Source: Planctomycetota bacterium
GTDB taxonomy: Bacteria; Planctomycetota; Phycisphaerae; Phycisphaerales; SM1A02
DNA length: 64,000 nt
NCBI GenBank assembly: GCA_022574595.1
Contig: JACZRS010000010.1
Span: 89,954-153,953 of the forward strand
Direction: 5' to 3'
The position numbers and the translations under genes are program-made. How positions within the stretch are numbered: position 1 is the first letter of the stretch; every line of letters starts with the position of its first letter. Positions 15,869 through 25,478 of the stretch are shown in pieces. The notes beneath the pieces are model-generated. The model was given only the letters and a program-made list of their open reading frames with translations, had not been told where the DNA came from and ran no database searches.

Positions 15869-17576
15869 TCTTGCCGCCGACGATTGTCATTTGCACTTTT
15901 GTTTGTGGGATTTGCGATTCTTCAATACTTAAAATGTCATGAGACAATACAACAATATCTGCTAACTTTCCGGGGGTTAGTGTTCCCTTGATATCTTCTT
16001 CAAAGGCTGCATAGGCTGTGTTGATTGTGTACGATCGTAGAGCTTCCATGCGCGACATTCGTTGCTTTGGATAGAAAACCGAATCATCTTTGAGACGTCT
16101 TGAGACAGTTGCATAATAAGAAGCGATAGGGGAGACATCTTCAACGGGGGTATCTGTGCCGTTGGTTACGACTGCTCCTGATTGCATTAATTTCTGCCAA
16201 ACATAAGCGCCTTCTTCTGCACGTTTGTGTCCAAGTCGCGCAATTACCCATGGCGCATCGGAAGTGCAGTGTATTGCCTGCATTGAGGCAATTACGCCTA
16301 GCTCCGCAAAGCGTGGGATGTCCATGGCATTTAGATGTTGAGCATGTTCAATCCGCCAACGGCGATCGGTCTTTGAAGGGTTAGAGCTAAAAGCTGCTTG
16401 GAATATATTAAGTACTTCTCGATTTGCGCGATCTCCTATTGCGTGTACGCAGAATTGAAGATCGTTCTCGAGCGCAATAAGAGCTGTTTCTGAAACACTT
16501 TCTATCGTGGCTGTTGCGAGACCGGTACTTTCTTTGCTATCCGTATAAGGCTCAAGTAACCAGGCCCCGCGTGAACCCAGCGCACCATCTATCGATCGCT
16601 TGATTCCACCAACTGTCAAATAGTTATTACCTATGCGCTTTATAGAAGAATAATCGTTAATGCGTGCCTTGAGCTTTTCGTTCGGTTCTCGGATCATTAC
16701 CCACAATCTGAGATCAAGTACACCACTTTCCGCAAGCTGCTTGAAAATATCTATTACATCAAAGGATGAACCTGCATCCTGAAACGAAGTAATACCCTTT
16801 GATAGACATTCCTTTGTTGCAAGTTCTATGGCGAGGCGAATTCGAGCTGTTTGTTGCGTAGGGGAAGTAGAGGAAGTCTGTGCGCGAGATATCAAACCCG
16901 AAGCTCGTTCACGAAAGATGCCAATTGGTTGACCACTATCATCGCGAAGTATCTCTCCGCCATCTGGATCAGTAGTTGATGCGCTAATCTCAGCAAGGTC
17001 CATAGCTTTTTTATTGGCAAAGCTCGCATGTCCGCTTGCGTGCGTAAGTGAAACAGGATTATCAGGTGAAATTGCACTTATTCCATGATGGGTTGGAAAA
17101 CCTTCGAAATTATCCTCAGGCACCTTGTCCCATTTTTCTTGATGCCAACCGCGACCGATGATCCATTCGCCTGGCTTAGAATTGCTTACGGCTTGGGCAA
17201 CCATTGCAATAACTTCATCCCAATTGCGAACAGCCATCAGGTCGAGATTCATCTTCGATTCGCCAAGCCCAACAAAATGGCCGTGCCCTTCGATAAACCC
17301 CGGTATTGCGAGCTTACCTTTAAGATCAATAACCCGAGTTGTCTCACCAATATATTTTGCCAGCGATGCTCCAGTTCCCACATCAAGAATGCGATCTCCC
17401 GCAATAGCGATGGCTTGAACCTCACCAATATTCTCATCAACGGTAACTACTCGGCCGTTTACAAGAATCAAATCCGCAGTTTGCCTGGCTGGCTTATCAT
17501 CCGACTGACCGAGGCAAGGCAAAGTCATGGCCAGCACACACACAAGGCTAGATGTCAGCATCTGGATTTTCATCAA
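15849..17576 (-). CDS. Exported amidohydrolase, YtcJ-like
   Basis: This 575-residue metal-dependent amidohydrolase belongs to the YtcJ/AepA-like branch. An N-terminal signal peptide (MLTSSLVCVLAMTLPCLG) precedes the usual sandwich start (DLILVNGRVVTVDE). The catalytic barrel shows GHGHFVGLG (HxH metal site), HAIGDRANREVL, RIEHAQH and the final metal aspartate in TNGTDTPVE. The C-terminal GTLTPGKLADIVVLS is the normal end. Substrates in this branch are mostly uncharacterised; amide or imide hydrolysis outside the cytoplasm is expected. Its stop overlaps the start of mltA, suggesting a two-gene transcript. Confidence 0.85.
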   Translation of the reverse strand: MMKIQMLTSSLVCVLAMTLPCLGQSDDKPARQTADLILVNGRVVTVDENIGEVQAIAIAGDRILDVGTGASLAKYIGETTRVIDLKGKLAIPGFIEGHGHFVGLGESKMNLDLMAVRNWDEVIAMVAQAVSNSKPGEWIIGRGWHQEKWDKVPEDNFEGFPTHHGISAISPDNPVSLTHASGHASFANKKAMDLAEISASTTDPDGGEILRDDSGQPIGIFRERASGLISRAQTSSTSPTQQTARIRLAIELATKECLSKGITSFQDAGSSFDVIDIFKQLAESGVLDLRLWVMIREPNEKLKARINDYSSIKRIGNNYLTVGGIKRSIDGALGSRGAWLLEPYTDSKESTGLATATIESVSETALIALENDLQFCVHAIGDRANREVLNIFQAAFSSNPSKTDRRWRIEHAQHLNAMDIPRFAELGVIASMQAIHCTSDAPWVIARLGHKRAEEGAYVWQKLMQSGAVVTNGTDTPVEDVSPIASYYATVSRRLKDDSVFYPKQRMSRMEALRSYTINTAYAAFEEDIKGTLTPGKLADIVVLSHDILSIEESQIPQTKVQMTIVGGKIAYQAN

Positions 17577-17769
17577 TAACTCCTATGTTTAGTGTCAATA
17601 GTCTATCAGAATGGGCATAAATCAGCACATTGCATGTGCAATATCTAAGCTAGTGTCTGTGATATTGCAAGGTTTTTCTCGATGTTACGGTTAACTGCTG
17701 TACGTGAGTTTATGTCACGAAATTAGCCCCTAGCACTATACAAACTGACGGCTATTATTGGGGCTACTA

Positions 17770-19767
17770 ATGGATGCCCTACCACTAAAACCCTTCCAAG
17801 AGATGACCAGTGAGGACTATGCCGAAATCGGCCTCATGTGTGGGCTTGAGGTGCATCAGCAACTGCTGACGGATACTAAGCTATTTTGTCGCTGCCCAGC
17901 AGGTCACTACAGCTCTGACTATGACGCTGAGGTGCTTCGGCATATGAGGCCGACGCTTTCAGAAATGGGCGAATATGATGGTACCGCTTTGATGGAAAAG
18001 AAGACGCGGAAGAATATCACCTACCGCATCCATCACGCGACAGTTTGCACCTATGAATTTGACGATACGCCCCCGTTTCTGATCAACGATCAAGCGGTTG
18101 ATATAGCGCTGGAGCTATCGCATCTACTGCGACTTAATCTTGTTAACGAACTGCATATAGCACGCAAGCAATACCTAGACGGCTCTATCCCGACAGGTTT
18201 TCAGCGAACCACCATCCTCGGAGTTGACGGCTGGATTCCCTTTAAGGAACGCCGTATAGATATTCGCCAACTAGGCCTGGAAGAGGATTCATGCCGCGAA
18301 GTATCAGATCACGGGCATGAGCGAACTTACTTAACTGACCGTTTGGGTATGCCTTTAATTGAAGTGGTTACCGAACCAAATATGTTTACACCTCAAGAGA
18401 CCGCCGAAGTTTGTGATCTAATTCGCAAGATTTGTCGCAGCACTCAAAAAGTCAGGCGTGGTTATGGCGCAACGCGCCAAGATGTAAATGTCAGCGTTCG
18501 AGGTGGCACGCGCATTGAGATAAAAGGTGTGCCACAAATCTGGCGTATCCCACATTTAATATATAACGAAGCTAGTCGTCAAGTTGCGCTTTTGCGTATT
18601 AAGGATGTGTTAAACGCTAGAGGAATAACACATGAATCAATTAATACTCCTGCTATGGATGTGACATCAATAGTTGCCAAGACAACTTGGGCACCGATCA
18701 AAACAGCTTTGGACTTAGGATTGAAGGTTCGATGTGTGTTGTTGTCAGGCTTTGCAGGGATTCTTAATACCACTACACAGGAACACACTACCTTCGCCAA
18801 GGAATTTTCTGACCGCGTTCGTGTGATTGCTTGCTTATCGCAATTACCCAATATTGTGCACAGTGATGCTGCAGCCGAATCGCTTTGGCCGCAGGATTGG
18901 CTTAAGATTCGCAAGCGTATGAAGGCAACAGAAAACGATGCACTGATACTGGTTTGGGGTAATGATCAGGACCTTGATACAGCTTGCGAGGAGATTTTAA
19001 TTCGCGCAAGAGAAGCAACCGTGGGCGTGCCAAGCGATACTCGTCAACCACTAAAGGATGGCACAAACGGTTTTGAACGAGTTCTTCCGGGTGCGGATCG
19101 CATGTATCCTGACACTGATTTGCCTCCGATTGAAATTACCGCTGATCGTGTTGCAAGAACAAAAGCATTGATGCCGGAGTTTGTTTGGGAAACTGAAGCT
19201 CGCTTTAGAGAATGGGGAAATGGGGGAGGGATGGCTGAGGAGGATGTGCAGCGATTATGTATTTCACCTCGAGCAATTTTTATTACTCGCTGCATGATTG
19301 ATTTAAAACTAAGCGGAAAACTATTGGGCACAATTTGTGGGCAGTGGATGAGAGCGTTATCACGCAAGAATCTTGATACACGGCGCTTTACTGATGAGGC
19401 GCTGCTTGAAATATTTAGTGCATATATAGCAAAGCGGATGGCTCGTGAAGGAATACCTTGGCTAATTGAACGAATGCTAAGAATCCACGAGCCTGAGCAT
19501 ATTAAAGCCAGTGATGTTGCTTTATTACTTGATGAAATAGACATGAAGCCGGCAACTGATGAGCAATTAAGCGCACATCTTGATCGCGTTCTTTATCAGG
19601 TGCAGGAAGAGAACTTCCCAACCGCAGAAAAACGTGTTCGCTACATGATGGGTGAACTGATGGAAGACCTTGTCGGGCGTGTAGATGGAATGCTATTATT
19701 AAAACTTGTTAATGATAGAGTCAGCCAATCAAAATCAGCTCCATCGCAGGAGCCAATGGAAACATGA
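17770..19767 (+). CDS. gatE: Glu-tRNA(Gln) amidotransferase subunit E (archaeal type)
   Basis: GatE is the tRNA-binding and kinase/transamidase subunit that, with GatD, converts Glu-tRNA(Gln) to Gln-tRNA(Gln). The product is about 665 residues, against roughly 480 for bacterial GatB. It opens with GLEVHQQLLTDTKLFCRCP, the GatB/GatE signature in its GatE form, and continues with GMPLIEVVTEPNM and QDVNVSVRGGTRIEIKGV. Between about residues 285 and 410 there is an insertion (VRVIACLSQLPNIVHSDAAA) in the position of the AspRS-like GAD domain specific to GatE. A YqeY-like tail closes the protein. I take the ATG at 17770; a TTG at 17758 is possible. It overlaps gatD by four bases. GatDE is regarded as an archaeal enzyme, so this bacterial setting is unusual. 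Confidence 0.9.
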   Translation: MDALPLKPFQEMTSEDYAEIGLMCGLEVHQQLLTDTKLFCRCPAGHYSSDYDAEVLRHMRPTLSEMGEYDGTALMEKKTRKNITYRIHHATVCTYEFDDTPPFLINDQAVDIALELSHLLRLNLVNELHIARKQYLDGSIPTGFQRTTILGVDGWIPFKERRIDIRQLGLEEDSCREVSDHGHERTYLTDRLGMPLIEVVTEPNMFTPQETAEVCDLIRKICRSTQKVRRGYGATRQDVNVSVRGGTRIEIKGVPQIWRIPHLIYNEASRQVALLRIKDVLNARGITHESINTPAMDVTSIVAKTTWAPIKTALDLGLKVRCVLLSGFAGILNTTTQEHTTFAKEFSDRVRVIACLSQLPNIVHSDAAAESLWPQDWLKIRKRMKATENDALILVWGNDQDLDTACEEILIRAREATVGVPSDTRQPLKDGTNGFERVLPGADRMYPDTDLPPIEITADRVARTKALMPEFVWETEARFREWGNGGGMAEEDVQRLCISPRAIFITRCMIDLKLSGKLLGTICGQWMRALSRKNLDTRRFTDEALLEIFSAYIAKRMAREGIPWLIERMLRIHEPEHIKASDVALLLDEIDMKPATDEQLSAHLDRVLYQVQEENFPTAEKRVRYMMGELMEDLVGRVDGMLLLKLVNDRVSQSKSAPSQEPMET

Positions 19768-21161
19768 GTAATAACGCTGCAGAAAAAACTAACAATGGTT
19801 ATCGTGGCCCCGGCTTGGCAGTTCTCGATAAGCATGGTGTTGGAGTGTGGAGTGATGTTGAGGTCAAGACCACAGGCGGGAAGTTCCGAGGTATTATTCT
19901 GCCGCGTTCAGAAACTTCTGATGATAAACATATCGTTTTGAAAATCTGTAGCGGATACAACATTGGTCTTGCAGCTGAAACCATAGAGCTAATGACCGAA
20001 CATGGCAGCCGCAAAGCTAATTACCAGATAGCCGAACAGGAATTTCCAATAGAGCCGGGTAAGCCTAACGTCGTGCTGTTTGGGACAGGCGGAACTATTG
20101 CCAGCCGTTTGGATTACCGTAGTGGCGCAGTCATTCCTGCGTTCAGCCCGGGTGAGTTATATGGCTCGGTTCCGGAACTAGCTGATTATTGTAATTTGCG
20201 TACTGAAGAATTGTTTAGTGTATTTAGCGAAAATATGGGGCCTGAACAATATGTCGAGTTAGCCAAGAATATTGCTCAAGCAATAGAATATGGTGCAGAT
20301 GGAATTGTTGTTGGACACGGCACAGACACAATGCATCATACCGCTGCGATTCTCACCTTCATGGTGCAGAATCCACCAGTGCCAATCGTATTGGTCGGAT
20401 CACAACGCTCCAGCGACCGCCCTAGTTCGGATGCTGCACTGAACCTTATATGTGCCATAAAAACCGCAGCTGAAAGTGATATCGCGGAAGTCGTCGTATG
20501 CATGTTCGGCCCAACATCGGATCAATACTGTTTGATTCATAGGGGTACGCGCGTTCGCAAAATGCATTCGAGTTACCGATCAACTTTCCGCACGCTTGGT
20601 GATGTTCCGCTGGCGATGATTGATCCAAAATCTATTACGATGTTTCGTGAGGAATATCGTAAGCGCGACCCTAAGCGCCAGATGATCATTAACACTAATT
20701 ATTCTGATGAAGTGACATTGCTTTATTATTATCCGGGCATGAAACCGGACGTTTTAGAAGCGATGATCGAAACGGGGTATCGCGGAATTGTTATAGCTGG
20801 CACAGGGCTTGGGCATGTAAATAAACCAACTTATCGAGCACTTAAGCTGGCGCAAGAGCGCGGTGTGCATGTATATATGACAGTGCAAACGCTTTGGGGG
20901 TTTGCGGGAATGTATGTATATGAAACCGGCCGCGAGATGATGAAGCTTGGCGTGGTTCCGCTTGCTAATATGCTGCCGGAGGTTGCGTTTATGAAGTTGT
21001 CATGGGCGCTTGGTCAATCAGATGATCTCGAAGAAGTGAAGAGCATTATGCTGAAAACTATTGGCGATGAAATAACACTGCGCGAGCCATATAACGGCTA
21101 TTTGCTGTATCAAGGTGCGGTGCCGGAAGTTCAGGAATTTCTAAAGAGTATTAAGCGGTAA
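19764..21161 (+). CDS. gatD: Glu-tRNA(Gln) amidotransferase subunit D (archaeal type)
   Basis: GatD is the asparaginase-like subunit that releases ammonia from glutamine or asparagine for GatE. The 465-residue product has the GatD-specific N-terminal barrel (GVWSDVEVKTTGGKFRGIIL, then KICSGYNIGL). A type I/II asparaginase core follows, with the first catalytic threonine in LFGTGGTIAS and the second Thr-Asp pair in VVGHGTDTMHHTA. Plain L-asparaginases lack the N-terminal domain, so GatD is the better call. The start overlaps gatE by ATGA, which implies translational coupling and equal synthesis of the two subunits. Confidence 0.92.
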   Translation: MSNNAAEKTNNGYRGPGLAVLDKHGVGVWSDVEVKTTGGKFRGIILPRSETSDDKHIVLKICSGYNIGLAAETIELMTEHGSRKANYQIAEQEFPIEPGKPNVVLFGTGGTIASRLDYRSGAVIPAFSPGELYGSVPELADYCNLRTEELFSVFSENMGPEQYVELAKNIAQAIEYGADGIVVGHGTDTMHHTAAILTFMVQNPPVPIVLVGSQRSSDRPSSDAALNLICAIKTAAESDIAEVVVCMFGPTSDQYCLIHRGTRVRKMHSSYRSTFRTLGDVPLAMIDPKSITMFREEYRKRDPKRQMIINTNYSDEVTLLYYYPGMKPDVLEAMIETGYRGIVIAGTGLGHVNKPTYRALKLAQERGVHVYMTVQTLWGFAGMYVYETGREMMKLGVVPLANMLPEVAFMKLSWALGQSDDLEEVKSIMLKTIGDEITLREPYNGYLLYQGAVPEVQEFLKSIKR

Positions 21162-21175
21162 TTATGAGGATTAAG

Positions 21176-22606
21176 ATGCAGAGTCACACACAACGTTCAT
21201 TTATTAGTTTGTTAGCTTTAGGCGTTTTATTTGTAGTAGCTCAAGGTTGTGCTAGTCAATCTTTAGCGGATCAATATCGCGTTATATCTTACCGCATTAT
21301 TGAATCTACGCTTGAGGAAAACGATGGCTATCAAAAGATGCAGGAGCTTTGTGATGGGATCGGACATCGCTTAAGTGGTTCTTCGCAACTTACGCAGGCA
21401 ATCAATTGGGCAGCCGATGCCATGCGCGCTGATGGTCAGGATAATGTGCGCATAGAGCCGGTGATGGTTCCGCATTGGGTGCGTGGCAATGAATCCTTGT
21501 TAATGACTAAACCACGCGTTGCACCAGTTGTAATGCTCGGTTTGGGTAGATCTGTCGGAACGCCAGAAGAAGGCATAACTGCTGAAGTAGTTGTAGTTAG
21601 CGATGAAAAAGAATTGGAAGAATTAGGCAATGGGGCTAAGGGGAAGATTGTTCTTTTTAATAACCCAATGCCTGCTTATGACCCACAACGTGGTGCGGGT
21701 TATGGAACAACTGTGCGTTTTCGATCTAGAGGTGCAACTCTTGCTGCTGCTCAAGGTGCAGTTGCGTGTTTGGTGCGATCAGTAACAGCTCATAGTTTGC
21801 GCTCACCACATACCGGTGCCATGAATTATGGGGATGCAAAAGTTAAAATTCCAGCCGCGGCGATTTCAACTGAAGATGCTGCGATGCTTGCGCGCTTGCA
21901 AAGCCGAGGCGTACCCATTGAAGTAACACTTAAAATGCAGGCTAAAACCCTCGAAGATGCACAATCAGGAAACGTAATCGGAGAAATTCGCGGCTCAGAA
22001 AGACCCGAAGAAATTATTGTAATCGGCGGACATATTGATTCGTGGGATGTGGGCCAGGGCGCACATGATGATGGAACCGGTTGTGTAATGGCGATGGAAG
22101 CTATAAACGTTTTGAGAAAGTTAAATCTAAGACCACGCCGCACTATTCGAGTTGTGCTTTGGACCAATGAAGAGAACGGTTTAGCAGGCGCAAAGCAATA
22201 CGCTGCGGACCATAAAGCGGAACTTAGAAATCATGTTGCAGCGATCGAATCAGATTCAGGTGGTTACAAACCACTTGGTTATTCCTTTGAATGTTCTGAT
22301 GAAGCGAAGTTAAAAATAGCCGAGAAACAATTACGCGATATTGCAAAGTTACTAAAGCCAATGGGTGCTGGTCGAATCACTGTTGGAGGTTCCGGCGCAG
22401 ATGTAGGACCAATGCGTGATGCTGGTGTCGTGTTAATGGGACATCGAGTTGAGGGTAAGATATACTTTGACTATCACCACACTCACGCTGATACACTTGA
22501 TAAAGTTGATCCGCAAGAGTTTTCACAGAATATTGCAGTAATGGCGACCATGGCGTATATCCTTGCGGATATGCCCAATCGTTTGGGTGAAGAAACATCT
22601 AAATAA
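21176..22606 (+). CDS. M28-family zinc aminopeptidase, lipoprotein
   Basis: This 476-residue peptidase has a lipoprotein signal (ISLLALGVLFVVAQGC) and an inserted PA domain (about residues 120-230). The M28 catalytic core has metal ligands in GGHIDSW and AHDDGTG, the catalytic glutamate and ligand in WTNEENGLAG, IESDSGG and a final HHTHADTLDKVDP. Such enzymes remove N-terminal residues from peptides in the periplasm. I start at 21176 because AGGA lies at a suitable distance; the ATG at 21164 is the alternative. It follows gatD by 14 bases and overlaps rph, so it is inside the gatE-gatD-rph operon, although no functional link is obvious. Confidence 0.87.
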   Translation: MQSHTQRSFISLLALGVLFVVAQGCASQSLADQYRVISYRIIESTLEENDGYQKMQELCDGIGHRLSGSSQLTQAINWAADAMRADGQDNVRIEPVMVPHWVRGNESLLMTKPRVAPVVMLGLGRSVGTPEEGITAEVVVVSDEKELEELGNGAKGKIVLFNNPMPAYDPQRGAGYGTTVRFRSRGATLAAAQGAVACLVRSVTAHSLRSPHTGAMNYGDAKVKIPAAAISTEDAAMLARLQSRGVPIEVTLKMQAKTLEDAQSGNVIGEIRGSERPEEIIVIGGHIDSWDVGQGAHDDGTGCVMAMEAINVLRKLNLRPRRTIRVVLWTNEENGLAGAKQYAADHKAELRNHVAAIESDSGGYKPLGYSFECSDEAKLKIAEKQLRDIAKLLKPMGAGRITVGGSGADVGPMRDAGVVLMGHRVEGKIYFDYHHTHADTLDKVDPQEFSQNIAVMATMAYILADMPNRLGEETSK

Positions 22607-23325
22607 TGTCTAATACCACACAACAAGAAACAATTCGGCCAACAACTATCGAGCCTTATCCGACAGGTGCGGCTGGTAGCATTCTTATTACAGCAGGCAA
22701 AACCAAGGTGCTTTGCACGGCGAGTATTGCGGATGATGTGCCCGGTTGGCTTATAGATAAAGAAACCGGCAAGGCAACTCAAGGGTGGGTGACTGCGGAA
22801 TATTCGATGCTGCCAGGCTCAACCCCACAGCGAAAAAAACGCGGGCCTGACAGTCGGGGGACTGAGATACAAAGGTTAATCGGCCGATCTTTGCGCGCAG
22901 CAGTTGATCTAAATAAAATGCCCGGTTTATCCATAACCTGTGATTGCGATGTTCTAGTAGCAGATGGCGGCACACGAACCGCATCAATCACCGGCGCATT
23001 TGTCGCATTATCACAAGCTTTACAAACAGATAAAGCCAAGGCACTAATTTCAAGCGACCCCATCATCGGCCCAATTGCAGGCATAAGCGTAGGAATAATC
23101 GATGGCAAACCCCGACTTGACCTTGATTACATACTAGATGTCGCAGCCGAAGTTGATATGAACGTTGCAATGAACCATCTGGGCGAATTCGTGGAAGTCC
23201 AAGCAACCGGCGAAAAGGGAACAATCAGCCGCGAGCAGTTTGATGTACTATTAGATCTAGCAACCAGTGGCATTAAGGAATTGATGGCATTGCAGCGGAT
23301 GGCGCTGGAAGGAATTAGTAAGTAG
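22606..23325 (+). CDS. rph: Ribonuclease PH
   Basis: RNase PH is a phosphate-dependent 3'-5' exoribonuclease that trims tRNA precursors. The 239-residue product carries KTKVLCTASI, GWVTAEYSMLPGST, RGTEIQRLIGRSLRA, CDVLVADGGTRTASITGAF and the final family block with LDLDYILDVAAEVDMNV. These are all strong RNase PH signatures, including the acidic metal site. The N-terminus is short: the usual RxDGR element before the LRP segment is reduced to ETIRPTTIEP. The start codon overlaps the preceding stop (TAATG), showing tight coupling. Together with GatDE it gives the operon a tRNA-maturation and charging theme. Confidence 0.92.
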   Translation: MSNTTQQETIRPTTIEPYPTGAAGSILITAGKTKVLCTASIADDVPGWLIDKETGKATQGWVTAEYSMLPGSTPQRKKRGPDSRGTEIQRLIGRSLRAAVDLNKMPGLSITCDCDVLVADGGTRTASITGAFVALSQALQTDKAKALISSDPIIGPIAGISVGIIDGKPRLDLDYILDVAAEVDMNVAMNHLGEFVEVQATGEKGTISREQFDVLLDLATSGIKELMALQRMALEGISK

Positions 23326-23627
23326 GCATCAGGAGTCAGGAGTCAGGATTCAGGGGGGAAAGAGGGGGATCCCGTTTAGCGGGTGAAGCGCAGCGTCCCA
23401 AGAACGTCTCAAATTACTGCGCCCGCCCGATAAAACCCTTGCTGTCTGGTTCCTTTTTACGCAGCAATGTCACATCCAAATTGTGGTTATTGGGTTATTA
23501 AGCCCAAGCGTTGGTTTGCAAGTTTTAGGACATTAATGCGGCATAACGATCTGTTCAGCAACATTACCAACCTGCCGATACCGATCCTTATATAGATATA
23601 AATTCGTGGTTAAAGGGGCGAGAATAG
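23326..23627. repeat. Intergenic region with short direct repeats
   Basis: Between rph and the sensor kinase, CAGGAGT occurs at 23330-23336 and 23337-23343 and then as CAGGATT at 23344-23350. A GGGATCCCGTTTAGCGGG segment follows at about 23366-23383. Similar CAGGAGT and CCGCC-type pieces occur upstream of the LVIVD gene near 41300, so these look like fragments of dispersed intergenic repeats. The rest should contain the promoter of the secretion operon, but no consensus could be fixed. Confidence 0.45.
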
Positions 23628-25472
23628 ATGAAGCCAGCGGATATTATGAATAAGCCGTGGTGGCCAAGCAGTAAATTGCTGCGCGGTGAGTCTGTAATTG
23701 CAACTATCGGACTTGCACTTGCTGCGATTCTTTTAGCAGTGATGGGTGGTACTGCTTATTGGACTCTTAAAGTTCACCGCAGCACGCTGGAAGATAATCG
23801 TACAGAGCAAATCGAATCGGTCGGTTCTGTATTAGCGGAAACCATCGCTAGTTTAATGTCGGCAAATGAGCTTTCAGTAGCCCGCAAGTTACTAGCAGAT
23901 TCAGCGCGAAGCTTTGACCTTGAACGATGTCGCGTTCTTCTTGCAGATGGGCAAGTAGTAGCGAACGCAGATGCTTCGAGGGTTACAACAAGCGTACTGC
24001 CTGATAGTTGGGAAGGCAGTGAAGTCGCAGAGTCTCAGGTGCAAACTGATGATGGGTTTTTAAGTTTAAGCTATCCGCTTGTAATTTCCGGCAGAGGCAA
24101 CGCACGGCTGGAAATAGCAGCCAGCATTAAAAGCGAATTATCACATTTTGCGGATGCACAGGCGGGAGTAGGGATTATTGGTGCGGTAGCTCTTATTGCC
24201 TTGCTGTTCGTCTATCGCCACATGAGATCACGCTTTGGCACCTTGGGCATGATTCGTGAAGCACTTCTTACATATATGGCTGAAGATGCAGATCCCTCAA
24301 CGCTGGTGATTAAAGGTACAAAACGTGCAGAAGCGGAGGCTTGGAATGCATTTGTCCAGGAAAATGCGCGTCTTAAAAAGCAAGTGCTTAGCCGGCATAT
24401 AGAGGAGTTTATACAATCTCCGGCTAAGGAAGACAGCAAGCTTGATATAGCGGTTGATGAGATGTGGCACGGATTAATACTTGTAGATAATCAGTGCAAG
24501 ATCACTTACGTCAATGGTGCCGCAGCTGCGTACTTAAGCAAGCCAATAAAGGAAATTCTGGGATATTCGTTTGCAGAAATCGCAGGCGATCCCAAGCTGG
24601 GGCAAGCACTTAATGAAGTAATATCCACGAGCGGCGGGAATCGCGTAGCTGTTGAACTTGATACACGAGATGATGGAGCCGGTGCAGTCTTGCGCTTTAC
24701 CATGAGACCGCTAAGGCGTGGCGACAAAGGGGCTGCGGTTATTATTATTGAAGATGTAACGCAGCAGCGCGTGGCAGATGAATCTCGAAGCGCATTTGTA
24801 ACTCAAGTTACACATGAATTGCGAGCCCCGTTAACCAACATACGCCTTTGCGCTGAAACTGTTATTGATGATAATGAATCTGATCCACAAACACGCGAGC
24901 AATGTCTTAATGTGATAAACCAGGAGGCTATGCGTTTGGAGCGTGTGGTAAACGATATGTTATCTGTTGCGGAAATTGAAGCAGGTAGTATTGAGCTTAA
25001 ACGCGATGAAGTGAAGATCGAAGCACTATTTGAAGAAATGAAAATAGACTATGCAGCACAAGCGGATGCCAAAAACACTTCAATGGAGTTCAACCTTCCG
25101 CCCAAGTTGCCAAGTCTTCAAGGCGACCGAGAAAAATTAGCGTTAGCCCTACACAATCTACTAAGCAATGCCATCAAATATACAACAGATGGTGGTGCCA
25201 TCACAATTAATGTGGATGTAGAGGACAACAAGATAGTAATGGATTTTATCGACAACGGCATTGGTATAAGCGATGAGGATCTCAAGCGGATATTTGAGCG
25301 TTTCAGCCGAGCTAAGGATCCACGTGTAGCTAAGATCACAGGCTCGGGTCTGGGGCTTTCATTGGCGCGAGAAATTATCCGCCTACATGGTGGGGATATC
25401 AAAGTGCAATCGCAATTAGATAAGGGAAGCACATTCAGTGTTTCCCTACCGGTGCAATCAAAGGCAGCTTAA
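23628..25472 (+). CDS. PAS-domain sensor histidine kinase
   Basis: This 614-residue membrane sensor kinase has a first helix at about residues 22-46 and a second at about 183-198, with a small extracytoplasmic region between. A PAS domain lies at about 275-385 (WHGLILVDNQCKITYVN). A HisKA domain follows, with the phospho-acceptor in VTHELRAPLTNIRL. The ATPase domain has N (LLSNAIKYT), G1 (DFIDNGIGIS) and G2 (GSGLGLSLAREII) boxes. No response regulator follows; a STAS protein and then the secretion ATPase do. It leads the assembly operon and may tune its activity or expression (inference). The nearest response regulator is the convergent gene at 37237-37656. Confidence 0.87.
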   Translation: MKPADIMNKPWWPSSKLLRGESVIATIGLALAAILLAVMGGTAYWTLKVHRSTLEDNRTEQIESVGSVLAETIASLMSANELSVARKLLADSARSFDLERCRVLLADGQVVANADASRVTTSVLPDSWEGSEVAESQVQTDDGFLSLSYPLVISGRGNARLEIAASIKSELSHFADAQAGVGIIGAVALIALLFVYRHMRSRFGTLGMIREALLTYMAEDADPSTLVIKGTKRAEAEAWNAFVQENARLKKQVLSRHIEEFIQSPAKEDSKLDIAVDEMWHGLILVDNQCKITYVNGAAAAYLSKPIKEILGYSFAEIAGDPKLGQALNEVISTSGGNRVAVELDTRDDGAGAVLRFTMRPLRRGDKGAAVIIIEDVTQQRVADESRSAFVTQVTHELRAPLTNIRLCAETVIDDNESDPQTREQCLNVINQEAMRLERVVNDMLSVAEIEAGSIELKRDEVKIEALFEEMKIDYAAQADAKNTSMEFNLPPKLPSLQGDREKLALALHNLLSNAIKYTTDGGAITINVDVEDNKIVMDFIDNGIGISDEDLKRIFERFSRAKDPRVAKITGSGLGLSLAREIIRLHGGDIKVQSQLDKGSTFSVSLPVQSKAA

Positions 25473-25478
25473 CATTTC

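Noticed and set aside
17770..19767. Annotation as bacterial GatB
   Set aside because: Length, the GAD-type insertion, the FCRCP motif and coupling to a gatD gene all indicate GatE.
19764..21161. Plain L-asparaginase
   Set aside because: The N-terminal GatD barrel (FRGIIL, SGYNIGL) and the overlap with gatE are not features of asparaginases.
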